Origin: Delphinus delphis
Taxonomy: Eukaryota; Chordata; Mammalia; Artiodactyla; Delphinidae
Length of the DNA: 64,000 nt
NCBI RefSeq assembly: GCF_949987515.2
Contig: NC_082694.2
Coordinates: 44,416,451 to 44,480,450 of the forward strand
Direction of reading: 5' to 3'
Shown: piece by piece, positions 14,101 through 25,452 of the stretch
Layout of the letters: the number at the start of each line of letters is the position of its first letter
How positions within the stretch are numbered: the stretch's first letter is position 1
Made by a program: the position numbers and the translations under genes
Notes under the pieces: model-generated
The model's input: the letters and a program-made list of their open reading frames with translations, nothing else
Databases searched by the model: none
Told to the model about the DNA's origin: nothing

Positions 14101-15210
14101 GAGAACTCTGAACCCTCATAGTAACATTTAACAAAGATGCTAGGGAAGAATTAGGGTTTTTTTGTTTTTTTGCATCAATTCAATCTTCTTGCCTGTAGCA
14201 CACCCACCATTTATTTTATGTTATTTTAACATCTGGCACTAAACTGAAGCAGGAGGAGAAATGACATTTTATTTCTTTGTATTTAAATTTCCACCTAATA
14301 GTAAAAGGTGATAGATTAGATTTAGTAAATACTTATTAGGCAGAAAGCCATGTTGAATGCAAAAAACAACTTGAACCGCATTAATTATACATCATGGGAC
14401 CAGGGTACATGTGAACACTGAACCCATGTCAGTGGAAAGAGCCCACAGAGAATTCTTAAACATCTTTGAGATCCATGAAATTCTCTTTGGATGTTAGAGT
14501 TTTTATTTAATATTTATCCTCCTTAGTATGAATATGGTAAATCAAGTAATTGTAGTAATTATGAGTTTTTGTTTGTTTTTTAGAAATGCTAAAGTGTTTC
14601 ATCAATACTTACAGTAGCACATCAGAAAGCACACCAAAATAATACCAGAAACCCTTTCTACACAGAGGATCCACAGCAACAAAATCAAATTGGTTAGGCC
14701 TGGAATGGTCAGACACGTCTGAACACATCTAGGCAGGTGAAGACACATAAGAGAAGGCACATCAAGTGATACGGTGTAATGCACAGACTCTGGGCAGAAC
14801 GGAAGATTATTTCTCACAATCCACAGATATTCCTCCTAGGCCTTAGAAGCCTGCCTTCCCCCCACCTCCCCAGTCAGCATGCTCCCCCATCAGCCATCAC
14901 ATTCAGGACAGGTTTGGGCTGCCCTGACATCCTCTCTGGGCAAAGGGAAGCCTGGCCTAACCAAATCTCATGTCTAATCAAGTCATTTTCCATAAACAAC
15001 TTCTGCAAAGTGTAACCCGCCCTCTCCTCACATTAAAGGCTGTGGGCAGTTTCCCTCAGTTTAAGCCTGTGTGCAGGTTAAGACTCTGTGCATATACATA
15101 AATAAAGACTAGCTTAAGTAGCAACTTTTGAGTGCAAAGAAAATGTACTCTGCTTTCAACGAGTTTCTTGTCAAGTGTAATAAATGCAAGCAAACCTGGC
15201 AACACCATAC
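11103..15210. other. EML6 intron apart from one SINE
   Basis: Apart from the SINE at 12030-12236 this is unique-looking intron sequence with poly(T) runs near 14080. I looked for the next EML6 exon (start of the third HELP region) and did not find it. A 150-codon open frame at 12570-13022 resembles no protein I know. Confidence 0.6.
12030..12236 (+). mobile_element. CHR-type SINE
   Basis: This SINE begins 'gggcttccctggtggcgcag', ends '...ggcccgcgtaacac' plus poly(A), and is flanked by a perfect AAAAAAGCGTAATCA at 12015-12029 and 12237-12251. It is plus-oriented. With the minus copy at 25714-25918 it brackets two EML6 exons. Confidence 0.95.
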
Positions 15211-15337
15211 CTTTCTTCCACTGAAACTTCTTTCATCTGCTGGTGTGGTTTGGTGCCTTCCATCTCCCTGATGCTCACAGCACAGATCTTGGTGGTGTAA
15301 TCGACGGCCTTTTCTCTAGCAACGTCACTGTCATAGC
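15211..15337 (-). CDS. EML6: EML6 exon 11 of 11 in window (linker to third module)
   Basis: This 127-bp exon completes the Gly codon and ends with two bases (AG) of the next codon. It encodes [20 protein letters not shown], then [20 protein letters not shown] and EE. This is the charged, probably unstructured linker between the second and third EML modules. The acceptor is GTTCGAG and the donor is GTATGG. The following exon (start of the third HELP region) is not visible in 1-15210, so that intron runs past the left edge. Confidence 0.93.
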
Positions 15338-15435
15338 CTCGAACAGAAAGACACGGGAAGGGAGCAGAGTTGGTTTGCGGTGGTGCGGGAGCAGGTGTGG
15401 AGGAAGGCGTGGCCGGCGCCAGCCACTGGGCTCAC

Positions 15436-15637
15436 CTCCATCCTCCTCCGCGTCAGTGTCTGACTCCTCACTGTCCGCCAGCTTGCTCTCCTGGGTCCCC
15501 ACAAACTCCCTCGTCCAGATCATCAGGGCCGTGTCGGCACCGCCCACCGTGAGCAGCACAGAGTCGTTGTGCAGCCACCTCACGTTGGTGACGTGGGCAC
15601 TGTGCCCCACGTACCTCTTGAATCTTGCGTGCTGGCC
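15436..15637 (-). CDS. EML6: EML6 exon 10 of 11 in window (last blade and acidic linker)
   Basis: This 202-bp exon begins in phase 0 and ends with one base of a Gly codon. It encodes [20 protein letters not shown], then [20 protein letters not shown] and W. That is a complete blade of the '[11 protein letters not shown]...GGAD..hh.W' type that closes each EML module. It continues into an acidic linker with [12 protein letters not shown]. The acceptor is CTTTGCAG and the donor is GTGAGC. The next intron is only 98 bp. Confidence 0.97.
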
Positions 15638-17869
15638 CTGCAAAGCCGGAAAGTGGCGATGACCCCACTGGGAGTCTCATTATTCCTGTTTCTGCACTAT
15701 TTCATCCCTGTTACTCTCTAGAGTAGTTTCCACTGGATACAAAGGAAACGATTCATGCAAGTAGTAATTTCCGTATATTTTTCTAGAGTGTAAGCTCCGC
15801 GAGGGCAGGGATTAGCTCTCTTTCTTCCCTAGAGCATTTCCTGCCTCGTAGGTCCTCAACAGATAGTCTGTGAGGGAATGAATAAAATGCAAGCTACAGA
15901 ACCTATTTCTGGAAGGAGCCTAAGAAAGTATAAAAAGCTTGTTTCTGCTCCTCTCAAGTATCAAATGTGCATTCTCCATAGGTCTCTAGCGCAAACTCCT
16001 GATGGCAAGTCTGGCTGAAATTAGAGATCAGAAATGTCTCCCTGGTCATCCCCCACAGTGAGTTTTGTACCACAGCCCAGGCTGTGACAGAAGAGCAAGG
16101 GCCTTCTTATGATCCTGGGGCAGCAAGTTAAGGTTTAAAACGAACTCAACAGTTTCTGCCACAGACACTGGAAACAATTCCTAACACTGGAAACACTCAA
16201 GTAATTGATGTTAAAACAAAGTAAGCTCAAAGAAAAAGGAAAAAACAAACAACATCAACCCCCCTCAAAATAAAGACATGAACTGAAAAATCCAATTAAT
16301 AACTGAGTTGACATGGCACCTTAAAAAACACCAAAAAAACAAAGTAAGCTCCTTTTTAAACAAACGTAACCAAGTAAACGGAACCCAGTTTATCAGTCAC
16401 TACTGAAAGCTCTTCAGAGTGGCACCCAGGTCACACCATCCCAGTGGGGAAGGATGAGGGTTGCTCATCCTTCAGCTGCTCACCCCGGTGCAGACCTGAC
16501 AAGCAGTGAGAAGCCCATGCTGGCACCAGAGACCAGCTTCCATTTTTGACACACGAGCCACAGCCTGGCAAAAACAGCTCCAGCAGGAGCCACTGAGAGA
16601 GGCAGAGTTTTTCTAGCCTCTCAGTGACTCCCGGGGAATACCTTATGCAACGTGGGAAGCTGCATGCACTTTCTGAGGTCACGCGAGGGCCACTGGTGTC
16701 TCAGATGAAAACTTTATTCAATCATTGACAAGAGGCTTCCAGACGGTTTTGGACGGGCATGCTGGGAAACCTGAAACCAACCCAGAGGCGTGGCAGGAGA
16801 CAGAGGCAGGAGAGTGTGTGACTTTGAAATACTCTTGGTCAAGATCTCTGTGTATCTGGCTGACCCCTAGCTGACAGCAGAGTGGAAGTGCCCACCCCTC
16901 GGCAGAGTACTAAGTCTAGAAAGATTAGGGGAGCAAGCAGGCAGGCAGCATTTCTAGGAAGCCCTCCAGAGCCACTACTTGCTAGAGAATAGGCAGAGCA
17001 AAGTAAGGATTTCCAAGGGAAACAACTGTGTGACCATGTGAGATCCAGAAGGCATGGAAACAAAGAGGATGGTCAGAGTGGCTACAGCCACGTGCCCTGC
17101 TGGTCTTCCTCCTGGAAGCGGGAACTGACCCATTTTATCAACTACAAATGTAAGCTGGTCTCTTGAGAAGAGGAGAAAGTGAAAGAGCTTGAGAAATGCC
17201 TCTCCATACTCCTACGTCTAGACAGGACAGAAGAAACCCAAAAGAAAAATACGAAGTTAAAAATATTCTAAAGTGATCAGAGTTAGGTAGCAGGGCAAAA
17301 GACAGTGCCACACAGGAGAAAGAGAAAGAGGAAAAGGGTCTAAGTCACGGAAGCTGTTTAACAAAGATGATTCAAGATTCTCAGAATAGGAAACAAGATC
17401 ACTGCTCCACAGAACAATAATGGGAATTCACAGTTACTAGAAGGTTCCAGGAAGCTAGCTGCTCCCCCAGGAGCAGGGTGTTTGGTGGTTCCCTGAGGGC
17501 CTATGGACGGAGTCTCCTGGAGACCTGGCACAGCAGGTCAGATGAGCTGTCTTTCTGGGTCATCACGCCAAACTATGCATTTTTGTAACACCCATCAGGA
17601 CTCACTACCACAACCTTCCTCTTCCATTGGGTCATGAAAGAAAAGAGAATCTAGAATATGTCTCCAGAGTGCTGGTTGTTAACTGCTTTTAGGTGAGAAA
17701 TTCCTGAGAATCTGATGAAAGCTATGTACCCTTTCCCCACGTTCACAACATTTTACATATAGTTTCTCTGTCTATAAAATTTTACATACAAGGTTCTTCT
17801 CTGAAGAACCACTCTCTAGAGACTTTGACATTCTGAGAAGGCAACTTAACAACTTGAGGGTGGATTTTT
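15638..17869. other. EML6 intron, mostly unique, with an L2 tail
   Basis: An ancient L2 3' end is recognisable at about 15790-15893 ('gagtgtaagctccgcgaggg', 'atgaat' end). The rest shows no exon or repeat I can name. Confidence 0.6.
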
Positions 17870-17877
17870 AAAATGTA

Positions 17878-18586
17878 TGGGAATGTAAACTGATACAGCC
17901 ACTATGGAGAACAGTATGGAGGTTCCTTAAAAAACTAAAAATAGAGCTACCATACGACCCAGCAATCCCACTACTGGGCACATACCCTGAGAAAACCATA
18001 ATTCAAAAAGAGTCATGTACCACTATGTTCACTGCAGCTCTATTTACAACAGCCAGGACATGGAAGCAACCTAAGTGTCCATCGACAGATGAATGGATCA
18101 AGAAGATGTGGCACATATATACAATGGGATATTACTCAGCCATAAAAAGAAATGAAATTGAGTTATTTGTAGTGAGGTGGCTGGACCTAGAGTCTGTCAT
18201 ATAGAGTGAAGTAAGTCAGAAAGAGAGAAACAAATACCGTATGCTAACACATATATATGGAATCTAAAAAAAAAAAGAAAAAAATGGTGCTGAAGAACCT
18301 AGGGTCAGGATAGGAATAAAGACGTAAAAGTAGAGAATGGACTTGAGGACATGGGGGGTGGGAAGGGTAGGCTGGGATGAAGTGAGAGAGTGGCATGGAC
18401 ATATATACACTACCAAATGTAAAATAGATAGCTAGTGGGAAGTAGCCGCATAGCACAGGGAGATCAGCTCGGTGCTTTGTGACCACCTAGAGGGGTGGAA
18501 TAGGGAGGGTGGGAGATGCAAGAAGGAGGAGATATAGGGATATATGTATATGTATAGCTGATCCACTTTGTTATAAAGCAGAGACT
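17878..18586 (+). mobile_element. Older 5'-truncated L1, left part, split by the intact L1
   Basis: This segment corresponds to the ORF2 C-terminal end and 3' UTR of the same L1 lineage. It starts at 'tgggaatgtaaactgatacag' and reaches '...ttataaagcagagact', where the intact L1 is inserted. The remainder resumes at 25465. A short AAAATGTA direct repeat at the left edge (about 17870-17877) and after the A-rich tail (about 25522-25529) is the likely target-site duplication. The coding part carries stops, including TAG in place of an open codon near 18201. Confidence 0.9.
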
Positions 18587-20291
18587 GGTGGACTTCCGGG
18601 AAGATGGCGGAAGAGTAAGACGCGGAGATCACCTTCCTCTCCACAGATACACCAGAAATACATCTACGCGTGGAACAACTCCTACGGAGCACCTACTGAA
18701 CGCTGGCAGAAGACCTCAGACCTCCCAAAAGGCAAGGAACCCCCCACGTACCTGGTTAGGGCAAAAGAAAAAACTAAACAGAGACAAAAGGATAGGGACG
18801 GGTCCTGCACCAGCGGAAGAGAGCTGTGAAGGAGGAAAAGTGTCCACACACTAGGAAGCCCCTTCGCGGGTGGAGACTTCGGGAGGCGGAGTGGGGGAGC
18901 TCGGGAGCCGCGGAGGAGAGCACAGCAACAGGGGTGCGGAGGGCAAAGCGGACAGATTCCAGCGCAGAGGATCGGGCCGACCGGCACTCACCAGCCGAGA
19001 GGCTTGTCTGCTCGCCCGCCGGGGCGGGCGGGACTGGGAGCTGAGGCTCCGGCTTTTGTTGGAGCGCCTGGAGAGGACTGGGGTTGGCGGCGTGAACACA
19101 GCCTGCAGGGCGTTGGTGCGCCGCAGCTGGCCGGGAGAGAGTCCGGGGAGGGGTCTGGACCTGCCGAAGAGGCAAGAGACTTTTACGTCCCTCTTTGTTT
19201 CCTGGTGCACGAGGAGAGGGGATTAAGAACGCTGCTTGAGAGAGCTCCAGGGACGGGCGCGAGCCGCGGCTAAGAGTGCGGAGCACAGAGACGGACATGG
19301 GACGCTAAGGCCGCTGCTGCCGCCGCCAGGAGGCCTGTGTGCAAACACAGGTCACTAGCCACATGCCCTTCCGGGGAGCCTGTGCAGCCCGCCACTGCCA
19401 GGGTCCCGGGATCCAGGGACGGCTCCCCCGGGAGAGCGCACGGCGCGCCTCAGGCTGCAACGTCACGCCGGCCTCTGCCGCTGCAGGCCCGCCCCGCACT
19501 CCGTGACCCTCCCTACCCCCCGGCCTGGGTGAGCCAGAGCCTCTGAATCAGCGGCTCCTTTAACCCCGTCCTGTCTGAGCAAAGAACAGACGCCCTCCGG
19601 CGACCTACACGCACAGGCGGGGCCAAATCCAAAGCTGAGCCCCTGGGAACTGTGAGAACAAAGAAGAGAAAGGGAAATCTCTCCCAGCAGCCTCAGAAGC
19701 ATCGGATTAAAGCTCTACAATCAACTTGATATACCCTGCATCTGTGGAATACCTGAGTAGACAACCAATCATCCCAAATTAAGGAGCCCTGTGGATGAAA
19801 GGCTCTTGGTGCTGCAGCCAGGACTCAGTGCTGTGCCTCTGAGGTGGGAGAGCCAACTTCAGGACACTGGTCCACAAGAGGCCTCCCAGCTGCACATAAT
19901 ATCAAACAGCAAAAATCTCCGAGAGATCTCCATCTCAACGCCAGCACCCAGCTTCACTCAACGACCAGCAAGCTACAGTGCTGGACATCCTATGCCAAAC
20001 AACTAGCAAGACAGGAACACAACCCCACCCATTAGCAGAGAGGCTGCCCAAAATCATAATAAGTCTACAGACACCCCAAAACACACCACCAGACGTGGAC
20101 CTGCCCACCAGAAAGACAAGATCCAGCCTCATACACCAGAACACAGGCACTAGTACCCTCCACCAGGAAGCCTACACAACCCACTGAACCAACCTTAGCC
20201 ACTGGGGACAGACACAAAAAACAACAGGAACTACAAACCTTCAGCCTGCCAAAAAAAAAAAGGAGACACCAAACACAGTAAGATAAGCAAA
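18587..20291 (+). promoter_or_regulatory. L1 5' UTR / internal promoter region
   Basis: About 1.7 kb lies upstream of ORF1. The first 25 bases contain ACTTCCGG (18592-18599), an ETS-type site in reverse, directly followed by AAGATGGCGG (18601-18610), a YY1-type site like the one that positions transcription starts in human L1. From about 18840 to 19530 the sequence is rich in CpG, in strong contrast to the surrounding AT-rich DNA. CpGs normally decay in old L1 copies, so their survival supports a young age. That it drives transcription is an inference. Confidence 0.75.
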
Positions 20292-21197
20292 ATGAAAAGA
20301 CAGAAAAACACACAGCAGATGAAGGAGCAAGATAAAAACCCACCAGACCTAACAAATGAAGAGGAAATAGGCAGTCTACCTGAAAAAGAATTCAGAATAA
20401 TGATAGTAAGGTTGATTCAAAATCTTGGAGATAGAATGGACGATAGAATGGACAAATTGCAAGAATCAGTTAACAAGGACCTAGAAGAACTAAAGATGAA
20501 ACAAGCAACGATGAACAACACAATAAATGAAATTAAAAGTACTCTAGATGGGATCAATAGCAGAATAACTGAGGCAGAAGAACGGATAAGTGACCTGGAA
20601 GATAAAATAGTGGAAATAACTACTGCAGAGCAGAATAAAGAAAAAAGAATGAAAAGAACTGAGGACAGTCTCAGAGACCTCTGGGACAACATTAAACGCA
20701 CCAACATTCGAATTATAGGGGTTCCAGAAGAAGAAGAGAAAAAGAAAGGGACTGAGAAAATATTTGAAGAGATTATAGTTGAAAACTTCCGTAATATGGG
20801 AAAGGAAATAGTTAATCAAGTCCAGGAAGCACAGAGAGTCCCATACAGGATAAATCCAAGGAGAAATACGCCAAGACACATATTAATCAAACTGTCAAAA
20901 ATTAAATACAAAGAAAACATATTAAAAGCAGCAAGGGAAAAACAACAAATAACACACAAGGGAATCCCCATAAGGTTAACAGCTGATCTTTCAGCAGAAA
21001 CTCTGCAAGCCAGAAGGGAGTGGCAGGACATATTGAAAGTGTTGAAGGAGAAAAACCTGCAGCCAAGACTACTCTACCCAGCAAGGATCTCATTCAGATT
21101 TGATGGAGAAATTAAAACCTTTACAGACAAGCAAAAGCTGAGAGAGTTCAGCACCACCAAACCAGCTCTACAACAACTGCTAAAGGAACTTCTCTAG
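20292..21197 (+). CDS. ORF1: L1 ORF1p, RNA-binding chaperone (301 aa, intact)
   Basis: L1 ORF1p is a trimeric RNA-binding protein and nucleic-acid chaperone that coats L1 RNA. The short N-terminus is followed by a long heptad-rich coiled coil (about residues 40-125, including [18 protein letters not shown]). Next comes an RRM-like region starting near [12 protein letters not shown], and then a C-terminal domain with [16 protein letters not shown]. The start is ATG in an 'agcaaaATGa' context with no upstream in-frame alternative of note. At 301 aa it is shorter than human ORF1p (338 aa), the difference lying mainly in the N-terminus and coiled coil. There are no stops or frameshifts. It is separated from ORF2 by 58 bp, as expected for a bicistronic L1. 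Confidence 0.95.
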   Translation: MKRQKNTQQMKEQDKNPPDLTNEEEIGSLPEKEFRIMIVRLIQNLGDRMDDRMDKLQESVNKDLEELKMKQATMNNTINEIKSTLDGINSRITEAEERISDLEDKIVEITTAEQNKEKRMKRTEDSLRDLWDNIKRTNIRIIGVPEEEEKKKGTEKIFEEIIVENFRNMGKEIVNQVQEAQRVPYRINPRRNTPRHILIKLSKIKYKENILKAAREKQQITHKGIPIRLTADLSAETLQARREWQDILKVLKEKNLQPRLLYPARISFRFDGEIKTFTDKQKLREFSTTKPALQQLLKELL

Positions 21198-21255
21198 GCA
21201 AGAAACACAAAAGAAGGAAAGGACCTACAATAACGAACCCAAAACAATTAAGAAA

Positions 21256-24200
21256 ATGGGAATAGGAACACACATATCGATAATTACCTTAAATGTAAAC
21301 GGACTAAATGCTCCCACCAAAAGACACAGATTGGCTGAATGGATACAAAAACAAGACCCATATATTTGCTGTCTACAAGAGACCCACTTCAGACCTAGAG
21401 ACACATACAGACTGAAAGTAAGGGGATGGAAAAAGGTATTTCATGCAAATGGAAACCAAAAGAAAGCTGGAGTAGCAATTCTCATATCAGACAAAATAGA
21501 CTTTAAAACAAAGACCATTAGAAGAGACAAAGAAGGACACTACATAATGATCAAGGGATCGATCCAAGAGGAAGATATAACAATTGTAAATATTTATGCA
21601 CCCAACATAGGTGCACCTCAATACATAAGGCAAATACTGACAACCATAAAAGGGGAAATCAACAGTAACACATTCATAGTAGGGGACTTTAACACCCCAC
21701 TTTCACCAATGGACAGATCATCCAAAATGAAAATAAATAAGGAAACACAAGCTTTAAATGATACATTAAACGAGATGGAGTTAATTGATATTTATAGGAC
21801 ATTCCATCCAAAAACAACAGAATACACATTTTTCTCAAGTGCTCATGGAACATTCTCCAGGATAGATCATATCTTGGGTCACAAATCAAGTCTTGGTAAA
21901 TTTAAGGAAATTGAAATTGTATCAAGTATCTTTTCTGACCACAACGCCATGAGACTAGATATCAATTACAGGAAAAAATCTGTAAAAAATACAAACACAT
22001 GGAGGCTAAACAATACACTACTTAATAATGAAGTGATCACTGAAGAAATCAAAGAGGAAATCAAAAAATACCTAGAGACAAATGACAATGGAGACACAAC
22101 GACCCAAAACCTGTGGGATGCAGCAAAAGCAGTTCTAAGGGGGAAGTTTATAGCAATACAAGCCCACCTTAAGAAGCAGGAAACATCTCGAATAAACAAC
22201 CTAACCTTGCACCTCAAGCAATTAGAGAAAGAAGAACAAAAAAACCCCAAAGCTAGCAGAAGGAAAGAAATCATAAAAATCAGATCAGAAATAAATGAAA
22301 AAGAAATGAAGGAAACAATAGCAAAGATCAATAAAACTAAAAGCTGGTTCCTTGAGAAGATAAACAAAATAGATAAACCACTAGCCAGACTCATCAAGAA
22401 AAAAAGGGAGAAGACTCAAATCAATAGAATTAGAAATGAAAAAGGAGAGGTAACAACTGACACTGCAGAAATAAAAGAGATCATGAGAGATTACTACAAG
22501 CAACTCTATGCCATTAAAATGGACAATCTGGAAGAAATGGACAAATTCTTAGAAATGCACAACCTGCCAAGACTGAATCAGGAAGAAATAGAAAATATGA
22601 ACAGACCAATCACAAGCACTGAAATAGAATCTGTGATTAAAAATCTTCCAACAAACAAAAGCCCAGGACCAGATGGCTTCACAGGTGAATTCTATAAAAC
22701 ATTTAGAGAAGAGCTAACACCTATCCTTCTCAAACTCTTCCAAAATATAGCAGAAGGAGGAACGCTCCCAAACTCCTTCTACGAGGCCACCATCACCTTG
22801 ATACCAAAACCAGACAAGGATGTCACAAAGAAAGAAAACTACAGGCCAATATCACTGATGAACATAGATGCAAAAATCCTCAACAAAATACTAGCAAACA
22901 GAATCCAACATCACATTAAAAGGATCATACACCATGATCAAATGGGGTTTATTCCAGGAATGCAAGGATTCTTCAATATACGCAAATCTATCAATGTGAT
23001 AAACCATATTAACAAACTGAAGGAGAAAAACCATATGATCATCTCAATAGATGCAGAGAAAGCTTTTGACAAAATTCAACACCCATTTATGATAAAAACC
23101 CTGCAGAAAGTAGGCATAGAGGGAACTTTCCTCAACATAATAAAGGCCATATATGACAAGCCCACAGCAAACATCATCCTCAATGGTGAAAAACTGAAAG
23201 CATTTCCACTAAGATCAGGAACAAGACAAGGTTGCCCACTCTCACCACTCTTATTCAACATAGTTTTGGAAGTTTTAGCCACAGCAATCAGAGAAGAAAA
23301 GGAAATAAAAGGAATCCAAATCGGAAAAGAAGAAGTAAAGCTGTCACTGTTTGCAGATGACATGATCCTATACATAGAGAACCCTAAAGATGCTACCAGA
23401 AAACTACTAGAGCTAATCAATGAATTTGGTAAAGTGGCAGGATACAAAATTAATGCACAGAAATCTCTGGCATTCCTATATACTAATGATGAAAAATCTG
23501 AAAGTGAAATCAAGAAAACACTTCCATTTACCATTGCAACAAAAAGAATAAAATATCTAGGAATAAACCTACCTAAGGAGACAAAAGATCTGTATGCAGA
23601 AAATTATAAGACACTGATGAAAGAAATTAAAGATGATACAAATAGATGGAGAGATATACCATGTTCTTGGATTGGAAGAATCAACATTGTGAAAATGACT
23701 CTACTACCGAAAGCAATCTATAGATTCAATGCAATCCCTATCAAACTACCACTGGCATTTTTCACAGAACTAGAACAAAAAATTTCACAATTTGTATGGA
23801 AACACAAAAGACCCCGAATAGCCAAAGCAATCTTGAGAACGAAAGAAGGAACTGGAGGAATCAGGCTCCCAGACTTCAGACTATACTACAAAGCTACAGT
23901 TATCAAGACGGTATGGTACTGGCACAAAAACAGAAAGATAGATCAATGGAACAGGATAGAAAGCCCAGAGATAAACCCACGCACATATGGTCACCTTATC
24001 TTTGACAAAGGAGGCAGAAATGTACAGTGGAGAAAGGACAGCCTATTCAATAAGTGGTGCTGGGAAAACTGGACAGCTACATGTAAAAGTATGAAATTAG
24101 ATCACTCCCTAACACCATACACAAAAATAAGCTCAAAATGGATTAAAGACCTAAATGTAAGGCCAGAAACTATCAAACTCTTAGAGGAAAACATAGGCAG

Positions 24201-25074
24201 AACACTCTATGACATAAATCACAGCAAGGTCCTTTTTGACCCACCTCCTAGAGAAATGGAAATAAAAACAAGAGTAAACAAATGGGACCTAATGAAACTT
24301 AAAAGCTTTTGCGCAGCAAAGGAAACCATAAAGAAGACCAAAAGACAACCCTCAGAATGGGAGAAAATATTTGCAAATGAAGCAACTGACAAAGGATTGA
24401 TCTCCAAAATTTATAAGCAGCTCATGCAGCTTAATAACAAAAAAACAAACAACCCAATCCAAAAATGGGCAGAAGATCTACATAGACATTTCTCCAAAGA
24501 AGATATACAGAGTGCCAACAAACACATGAAAGAATGCTCAACATCACTAATCATGAGAGAAATGCAAATCAAAACTACAGTGAGATATCATCTCACACCA
24601 GTCAGAATGGCCATCATCAAAAAATCTAGAAACAATAAATGCTGGAGAGGGTGTGGAGAAAAGGGAACCCTCTTACACTGTTGGTGGGAATGTAAATTGA
24701 TACAGCCACTGTGGAGAACAGTATGGAGGTTCCTTAAAAAGCTACAAATAGAACTACCATATGACCCAGCAATCCCACTACTGGGCATATACCCTGAGAA
24801 AACCATAATTCAAAAAGAGTCATGTACCAAAATGTTCATTGCAGCTCTATTTACAATAGCCCAGAGATGGAAACAACCTAAGTGTCCATCATCGGATGAA
24901 TGGATAAAGAAGATGTGGCACATATATACAATGGAATATTACTCAGCCATAAAAAGAGACGAAATTGAGCTATTTGTAATGAGGTGGATAGACCCAGAGT
25001 CTGTCATACAGAGTGAAGTAAGTCAGAAAGAGAGAGACAAATACCGTATGCTAACACATATATATGGAATCTAA
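21256..25074 (+). CDS. ORF2: L1 ORF2p, endonuclease and reverse transcriptase (1272 aa, intact)
   Basis: ORF2p nicks target DNA and copies L1 RNA from the nick. The N-terminal apurinic-endonuclease-like domain shows NVNGLNAP (Asn15), CCLQETHF (Glu42), [10 protein letters not shown] and FSDHNAM, which carry the expected catalytic residues. The reverse transcriptase region has [52 protein letters not shown] and the FADD active site at residues 699-702. The C-terminal cysteine-rich segment begins near residue 1129 ([19 protein letters not shown]). The length matches the family (human 1275 aa). I see no stop, frameshift or missing catalytic residue. The start follows 'gaaaATGgg', the usual L1 ORF2 start. 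Confidence 0.96.
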   Translation: MGIGTHISIITLNVNGLNAPTKRHRLAEWIQKQDPYICCLQETHFRPRDTYRLKVRGWKKVFHANGNQKKAGVAILISDKIDFKTKTIRRDKEGHYIMIKGSIQEEDITIVNIYAPNIGAPQYIRQILTTIKGEINSNTFIVGDFNTPLSPMDRSSKMKINKETQALNDTLNEMELIDIYRTFHPKTTEYTFFSSAHGTFSRIDHILGHKSSLGKFKEIEIVSSIFSDHNAMRLDINYRKKSVKNTNTWRLNNTLLNNEVITEEIKEEIKKYLETNDNGDTTTQNLWDAAKAVLRGKFIAIQAHLKKQETSRINNLTLHLKQLEKEEQKNPKASRRKEIIKIRSEINEKEMKETIAKINKTKSWFLEKINKIDKPLARLIKKKREKTQINRIRNEKGEVTTDTAEIKEIMRDYYKQLYAIKMDNLEEMDKFLEMHNLPRLNQEEIENMNRPITSTEIESVIKNLPTNKSPGPDGFTGEFYKTFREELTPILLKLFQNIAEGGTLPNSFYEATITLIPKPDKDVTKKENYRPISLMNIDAKILNKILANRIQHHIKRIIHHDQMGFIPGMQGFFNIRKSINVINHINKLKEKNHMIISIDAEKAFDKIQHPFMIKTLQKVGIEGTFLNIIKAIYDKPTANIILNGEKLKAFPLRSGTRQGCPLSPLLFNIVLEVLATAIREEKEIKGIQIGKEEVKLSLFADDMILYIENPKDATRKLLELINEFGKVAGYKINAQKSLAFLYTNDEKSESEIKKTLPFTIATKRIKYLGINLPKETKDLYAENYKTLMKEIKDDTNRWRDIPCSWIGRINIVKMTLLPKAIYRFNAIPIKLPLAFFTELEQKISQFVWKHKRPRIAKAILRTKEGTGGIRLPDFRLYYKATVIKTVWYWHKNRKIDQWNRIESPEINPRTYGHLIFDKGGRNVQWRKDSLFNKWCWENWTATCKSMKLDHSLTPYTKISSKWIKDLNVRPETIKLLEENIGRTLYDINHSKVLFDPPPREMEIKTRVNKWDLMKLKSFCAAKETIKKTKRQPSEWEKIFANEATDKGLISKIYKQLMQLNNKKTNNPIQKWAEDLHRHFSKEDIQSANKHMKECSTSLIMREMQIKTTVRYHLTPVRMAIIKKSRNNKCWRGCGEKGTLLHCWWECKLIQPLWRTVWRFLKKLQIELPYDPAIPLLGIYPEKTIIQKESCTKMFIAALFTIAQRWKQPKCPSSDEWIKKMWHIYTMEYYSAIKRDEIELFVMRWIDPESVIQSEVSQKERDKYRMLTHIYGI

Positions 25075-25452
25075 GAAAAAAAAATGTCATGAAAAACCTA
25101 GGGGTGAAACAGGAATAAAGACACAGACTTACTAGAGAATGGACTTGAGGCTATGGGGAGGGGGAAGGGTAAACGGTGACAAAGCGATAAAGAGGCATGG
25201 ACATATATACACTACCAAACGTAAGGTAGATAGCTAGTGGGAATCAGCCGCATAGCACAGGGAGATCAGCTTGGTGCTTTGTGACCGCCTGGAGGGGTGG
25301 GATAGGGAGGGTGGGAGGGAGGGAGACGCAAGCTGGAAGAGATATGGGAACATATGTATATATATAACTGATTCATTTTGTTGTGAAGCTGAAACTAACA
25401 TACCATTGTAAAGCAATTATACTCCAATAAAGATGTTAAAAAAAAAAAAAAA
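25075..25452 (+). other. L1 3' UTR, poly(A) signal and tail
   Basis: The 3' UTR carries two G-rich purine tracts, at 25155-25169 and 25291-25325. The second has six or more runs of three or more G with short spacers. AATAAA lies at 25426-25431 and is followed about seven bases later by an A tail of about 15-18 bases, some of which belongs to the target-site duplication. Confidence 0.9.

Larger units (their letters stand above)
18587..25452 (+). mobile_element. Full-length, apparently intact LINE-1 (L1)
   Basis: This is a complete L1 of about 6.87 kb. In order it has a GC-rich 5' UTR (18587-20291), ORF1 (20292-21197), a 58-bp spacer, ORF2 (21256-25074), a 3' UTR, AATAAA at 25426-25431 and a poly(A) tail. 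A perfect 12-bp target-site duplication, AAAGCAGAGACT, flanks it at 18575-18586 and 25453-25464. Both ORFs are uninterrupted and keep their catalytic motifs. The element lies in the 17.3-kb EML6 intron and points against the gene. L1 moves by target-primed reverse transcription using the ORF2 endonuclease and reverse transcriptase. The left edge, TAT/AAAG, fits the loose TT/AAAA preference of L1 endonuclease. Perfect TSDs and open ORFs suggest a recent insertion that may be polymorphic. Confidence 0.96.

Noticed and set aside
1..15210. The next EML6 exon (start of the third HELP module)
   Set aside because: Searched for on the minus strand with the required phase (two bases carried over). No matching peptide was found, so it must lie left of the window.
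15275..15643. 122-codon minus-strand frame treated as a separate small gene
   Set aside because: It is EML6 exon 15436-15637 read on into the 98-bp intron and out of frame into the next exon.
18870..19226. 118-codon plus-strand frame in the L1 5' UTR
   Set aside because: Overlapping long frames on both strands of a GC-rich stretch are expected by chance. No domain is seen, and L1 ORF1 starts much later.
21966..22397. Minus-strand open frames opposite L1 ORF1 and ORF2 (for example here and 23076-23534)
   Set aside because: They recur at the same places in the other L1 copies as shadows of the coding strand and have hydrophobic low-complexity content only.
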